From assembly GCA_033763355.1 (NCBI GenBank), contig JANRKT010000190.1, positions 1 through 8,260 on the forward strand: 8,260 nucleotides of DNA, given 5' to 3'. The notes beneath the pieces are model-generated. The model made no database searches. It was not told where the DNA came from and saw nothing but the letters and a program-made list of their open reading frames with translations. Shown here piece by piece: positions 6,201 to 8,260 of the stretch. The DNA comes from JANRKT01 sp033763355 (lineage in GTDB: Bacteria; Bacteroidota; Bacteroidia; Chitinophagales; Chitinophagaceae). The position numbers were made by a program, and so were the translations under genes. How positions within the stretch are numbered: position 1 is the first letter of the stretch; each line of letters starts with the position of its first letter.

Positions 6201-6443
6201 GAGAAGGGGGATTATTTCCGTTTGCAGAATGTTGTTGTTACATACACTTTTAACGGTGAAAACCTCGAAAGGCGTTCCAACGGAATTTTCAAATCGCTGA
6301 AGCTATTCATGCAGGCGCAGAACCTCTGGGTATGGACAAAATACAGCGGGCTTGACCCGGACAGCTTTACGGAATTCGGTATTGACAATGCCTCTGTTCC
6401 GCAGGCAAGGTCTTTTTCTGTTGGGTTTAATCTCGGGTTATAA
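3255..6443 (+). CDS. SusC/RagA-family TonB-dependent outer-membrane transporter (1062 aa)
   Basis: This is the outer-membrane channel of a SusCD nutrient importer, driven by TonB-ExbBD. The Sec signal peptide spans 1-20 (MRKFLLLVAFVLPVMAAIAQ). A carboxypeptidase-regulatory-like beta-sandwich (about 22-95, KGRVTDENGNPI) follows. Then come the TonB-box region ALQEVVVVGYGTQ (99-111), the plug (about 112-265, with LAGRAAGVQV, IRIRGVNSI, PLIVIDGVPF and ATAIYGSRAANGVILITTKRG), and a long C-terminal barrel ending in FNLGL. There is no STN domain, so anti-sigma/ECF signalling is not expected. I chose ATG 3255 because the signal peptide begins there; the frame also extends up to a TTG at 3222, but that lies inside the likely -7 box. 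The plug carries an unusual G-V-S-N repeat at 203-228. The length is normal for the family. The SusD partner follows after 44 bases. The substrate cannot be deduced. Confidence 0.97.
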   Translation: MRKFLLLVAFVLPVMAAIAQTKVIKGRVTDENGNPIANATVSIKETRSSVSTDAGGNYSITADSKARTLVISYVGKGIEEIAIGSRTDINISLKHEDKALQEVVVVGYGTQKKKTVTASVSKINPNDVTNLVSPSIDKQLAGRAAGVQVTNLSGLVNQEPRIRIRGVNSINYGRDPLIVIDGVPFQTGSVLQNSAAANSVANGVSNTPVSGVSNNTGLSGVANSNPLSAINPNDIESIDVLKDGSATAIYGSRAANGVILITTKRGKQGKMNVNYNMYFGFSRTYKVYDLLNADEFVTIANEKYTNAGQPAQAFLNAERTNTDWQKIIQKENPIAQSHSLSLDGASASTSYYLSLNYLAQDGLIKSNFSKRYGIRMNLSHKVNKWLRLGNNLSGSRVDDADQNNGGNSLGGAMSAALRALPNVRVMNPDHPTGYNITPTGTALGQDANLRPIDNNYVNIAFVLDKNKYRSQKYFLTENFFAELTPFAGFTFRSQVSVDYQTASDFLAWDPRHGDGQGTNGRVENINISRNRIVLQNYFNYNKSFGSHNFLLTGGTELQRDESKYSYSRGLNISDIFFITDNVISGSFSTQQTGGGYTKSGFVSYFGRLNYDFQNKYFAQVSFRRDGLSSLAEKNRYGNFPGASVGWRISEENFWQNSGLSRIMNEVKIRGSYAVVGNALTGFPYLSTYGLSPYGSLNGIAIAAVGNDALKWETNKKIDVGIDMSFLNNRFNLTFDYFSNQNDGLVLAAPLPSSFGIPGNSIFRNIGDMKNYGIEIAAGGMIVKGRNFSWIANANFTTTRNKVESLYQNQDVVLQGPNNGTFNILRVGQPINALYGFIYAGVNSGNGNPMWRKADGTLIQGNIPNNTYYNVIKADDPALGAQTTLATTDRVILGNITPTWFGGLTNTFNYRNWSMELFFRYSGGNMIYNLTRQEALLNMGFQNNSTELLRRWTTAGQQTDVPKVWNGKDNFTNLNSQAASRFAEKGDYFRLQNVVVTYTFNGENLERRSNGIFKSLKLFMQAQNLWVWTKYSGLDPDSFTEFGIDNASVPQARSFSVGFNLGL
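3861..3938 (+). repeat. three imperfect 8-9-residue repeats within the SusC plug
   Basis: Residues 203-228 read GVSNTPVS, GVSNNTGLS and GVANSNPLS in tandem. They sit between the conserved plug strand LIVIDGVPF and the conserved INPNDIESIDVLKD. The DNA shows matching units beginning GGTGTAAGCAA and GGCGTAAGCAA. The insertion is low in complexity, rich in Ser, Asn, Gly and Val, and has no stop or frameshift. Confidence 0.7.
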
Positions 6444-6487
6444 TTATCCCTGTTTCAATTAAGCAGATCATTTAAAAAAAGTATATC

Positions 6488-8053
6488 ATGAACAAGCATA
6501 AAAAAGTTTTCATTCTTCTTTTTTCAGCGGCAATGGTATTTGCTTCCTGTAAAAAAGTACTTGATGTTACCCCTTATGCATCTTTCTCCGATCAAACAGC
6601 TTTCAGTTCGCCAGAACGTTGTTTGCTTGCATTGAACGGGGTGTATGATGCGGCACAAAGCGGGTTTTATGTTGGCAATGTAATACGGGGCTATCCTTTT
6701 GGCGCAGCCAATATTGAGCAAAGCGATATGCGGGGTGAAGATATGCTGAACCAGGCCCTTTTTTACCAGTTTACTTACGAGGCTACCTATACCGTCACAT
6801 CACCCAATAACGGGTTTATGTGGCAAACACTTTACACACTCATTAATACAGCAAACCTTTCCATTGAAGGGTTTAAAGATGCAGGCGCCAAAAATATTAT
6901 AACAGCAGCAGTTGCTGCACAGTATGAAGCGGAGTGCCGTTTTTTAAGGGCGCTGGCACACCATGAACTGGTGATCAATTTTTCAAAACCCTATGCAGAT
7001 GGCAACGGGAACAAGCTGGGTATTATGTACCGCGATTTCGGCATTAACAGCGATGCAACATCACAGCTGGCAAGAGAACAGAAAAGAGAAACTGTTGCGC
7101 AGAACTATGCCAAAATTATTGCAGACCTTGATTTTGCTGAACAGAATTTACCTGCTGCAGGTGCATTGAAAACTTACCGTGCAGGCAAAGCTGCAGCTAT
7201 AGCATTAAAGATGCGGGTTAAGCAGCACATGGGCGACTGGGCCGGGGTAATTACCGAGGGCAATAAACTTGTTCCGGCAACTGCGCCTTTTGTAAGCGCT
7301 GTCGGCGGCTGGAAATTAACAGCCACTCCCGAAGGACCTTTTATAAATAACACTTCTGATGAATCAGTCTTTTCGATTAAAAACGATGCAAACGATAACC
7401 CGGGTACCAATGCGGCGCTGGCACGTATGCTGGGCTCGCCTGCTTTAACAGCAAGGGGATTGGTGCGGGTAAGCCCGATTTCTTATAATCTGCCTGCTTG
7501 GCGTTGCGATGATTTGAGGAGAACAACATTGCTTACGCAGGATGGGCGTAGTTATTATACAACCAAATACAAAGATTACGTGAACTGGAGCGATGCCGCA
7601 CCCCAGATACGGTATGCTGAAGTATTGCTGACGCTTGCTGAAGCCGAGGCAAGAAACGGAAGCGGTGTAAGTACAAGGGCGCTTGATTTGCTGAATGCCG
7701 TAAGGAACCGTGCTGTTACTGATCCCGTCAACCAATATACTGCCGCAGGTTTTGCAGATAAAAAAGCATTGCTGCAGGCGATACTTGATGAAAGAAGGAT
7801 TGAGTTTCTTGCAGAAGGCAAAAGGTGGGGCGATATACACCGCCTTGCTGTTGATTCAGAATTTTCACCGGGGGGCATACCGGCGAAAGTGACTTTTGCC
7901 AATGCCCTGTTTGCAACATACAACTGCACAACCCCGCCTGTGTTAATAAAAGGTATTCAGGCTATTCCTTATAATGATTTCCGTTTCCTGTGGCCTATTC
8001 CGCTGGAAGAAGTTCAGCAGAACCCGAATATTGATCAGAACCCGGGGTATTGA
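6488..8053 (+). CDS. SusD/RagB-family substrate-binding outer-membrane lipoprotein (521 aa)
   Basis: This is the surface-exposed lid of the SusCD importer; it captures substrate and closes over the SusC barrel. The lipoprotein signal peptide runs to a lipobox VFASC with C21, followed by KKVLDVTP. The SusD N-terminal TPR-rich region (about 25-260) includes EAECRFLRALAHHELVINF (147-165) and KAAAIALKMRVKQHMGDW (234-251). The C-terminal RagB/SusD part has IRYAEVLLTLAEAEARNG (374-391), ILDERRIEFLAEGKRWGDI (432-450) and the family ending FLWPIPLEEVQQNPNIDQNP (500-519). The ATG is preceded by an A-rich stretch and lies 44 bases after the SusC stop, so the two are co-transcribed. A terminator follows within 50 bases. 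The gene is intact and of normal length. The ligand is unknown: SusD proteins bind glycans, but peptide and other ligands are known for RagB-like members. Confidence 0.96.
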   Translation: MNKHKKVFILLFSAAMVFASCKKVLDVTPYASFSDQTAFSSPERCLLALNGVYDAAQSGFYVGNVIRGYPFGAANIEQSDMRGEDMLNQALFYQFTYEATYTVTSPNNGFMWQTLYTLINTANLSIEGFKDAGAKNIITAAVAAQYEAECRFLRALAHHELVINFSKPYADGNGNKLGIMYRDFGINSDATSQLAREQKRETVAQNYAKIIADLDFAEQNLPAAGALKTYRAGKAAAIALKMRVKQHMGDWAGVITEGNKLVPATAPFVSAVGGWKLTATPEGPFINNTSDESVFSIKNDANDNPGTNAALARMLGSPALTARGLVRVSPISYNLPAWRCDDLRRTTLLTQDGRSYYTTKYKDYVNWSDAAPQIRYAEVLLTLAEAEARNGSGVSTRALDLLNAVRNRAVTDPVNQYTAAGFADKKALLQAILDERRIEFLAEGKRWGDIHRLAVDSEFSPGGIPAKVTFANALFATYNCTTPPVLIKGIQAIPYNDFRFLWPIPLEEVQQNPNIDQNPGY

Positions 8054-8098
8054 GCATCGTAAAAGCAGGCGCCATTAGTATCTTATCCTTTTTAAAAA

Positions 8099-8125
8099 AG
8101 GCCCTTTTTAAAAGGGCCTCTCTTT
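8099..8125 (+). terminator. intrinsic terminator of the SusCD operon
   Basis: The stem AGGCCCTTT (8099-8107) pairs with AAAGGGCCT (8111-8119) around a TTA loop, giving nine base pairs, and is followed by the pyrimidine tail CTCTTT. It lies 45 bases after the SusD stop. The preceding run of A residues would give a U-tract on the other strand too, so it may work in both directions. Confidence 0.88.
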
Positions 8126-8260
8126 ATGAGATGACTATCAGTACAGGCAAATTCAGTTATGTTTTTCACCGGTTTAATAAAATATGTGCATGTTTCAGTT
8201 GACGGATACACCTGTTATATCTATCAGGCAATTTAAACTGAGCTGTTGTTTTTCACGCTT
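8126..8260. other. window-end stretch without a supported gene
   Basis: These 135 bases past the terminator are AT-rich and contain only a 25-codon frame (8159-8236) with no motif. A TTG followed by a TATCTATC-like box near 8195-8222 is a very weak promoter resemblance. I see nothing else here. Confidence 0.4.

Noticed and set aside
7445..7931. Several minus-strand frames inside the SusD gene
   Set aside because: They are all antisense to conserved SusD motifs with no independent coding evidence.
8159..8236. 25-codon plus frame after the terminator
   Set aside because: It is too short, with no motif, no clear promoter and no neighbour context.
1..8260. CRISPR array, insertion sequence, tRNA or rRNA
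   Set aside because: No regularly spaced repeats, transposase motifs, terminal inverted repeats flanking a gene, or tRNA-like cloverleaf were seen on either strand.

Overview
The window looks like a chromosomal segment from a Bacteroidota bacterium, probably of the Chitinophaga/Chitinophagaceae type (the family-level placement is inference). The evidence is a SusC/SusD outer-membrane pair, a SusD lipobox, an A-rich leader before the SusC start in place of a Shine-Dalgarno site, Bacteroidota-like -7 promoter boxes, and a LytS-type kinase with a LytTR regulator.

Left part (1-855, minus strand): a two-gene cassette encodes a GNAT-like acetyltransferase-fold protein of 178 aa and, overlapping it by 4 bases (ATGA), a very basic 59-aa protein. 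Neither has a secure function. The tight coupling and small size recall a toxin-antitoxin or enzyme-plus-accessory module, which makes this the best candidate here for something undescribed. The first 142 bases hold no gene I can support.

Middle part (856-2823, minus strand): a 193-base spacer carries three consecutive inverted repeats. It is followed, in transcription order from the right, by a four-helix membrane histidine kinase (His_kinase/LytS family) and a LytTR response regulator separated by 2 bases. These two form an intact two-component system that probably senses a membrane or envelope signal and binds DNA through LytTR.

Right part (2824-8260, plus strand): a 431-base divergent intergenic region separates the kinase from the SusC-like gene. 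It contains two dyad-symmetric candidate operators, a short direct repeat, a -7-like box just before the SusC start, and what may be a frameshifted remnant of a signal-peptide gene. The SusC-like TonB-dependent transporter (1062 aa) and the SusD-like lipoprotein (521 aa) form a two-gene operon that ends at a strong intrinsic terminator. No glycoside hydrolase, protease or other catabolic enzyme lies in the window, so the substrate cannot be read from context. The simplest model is that the two-component system controls the divergent SusCD operon, but only position and the dyads support this.
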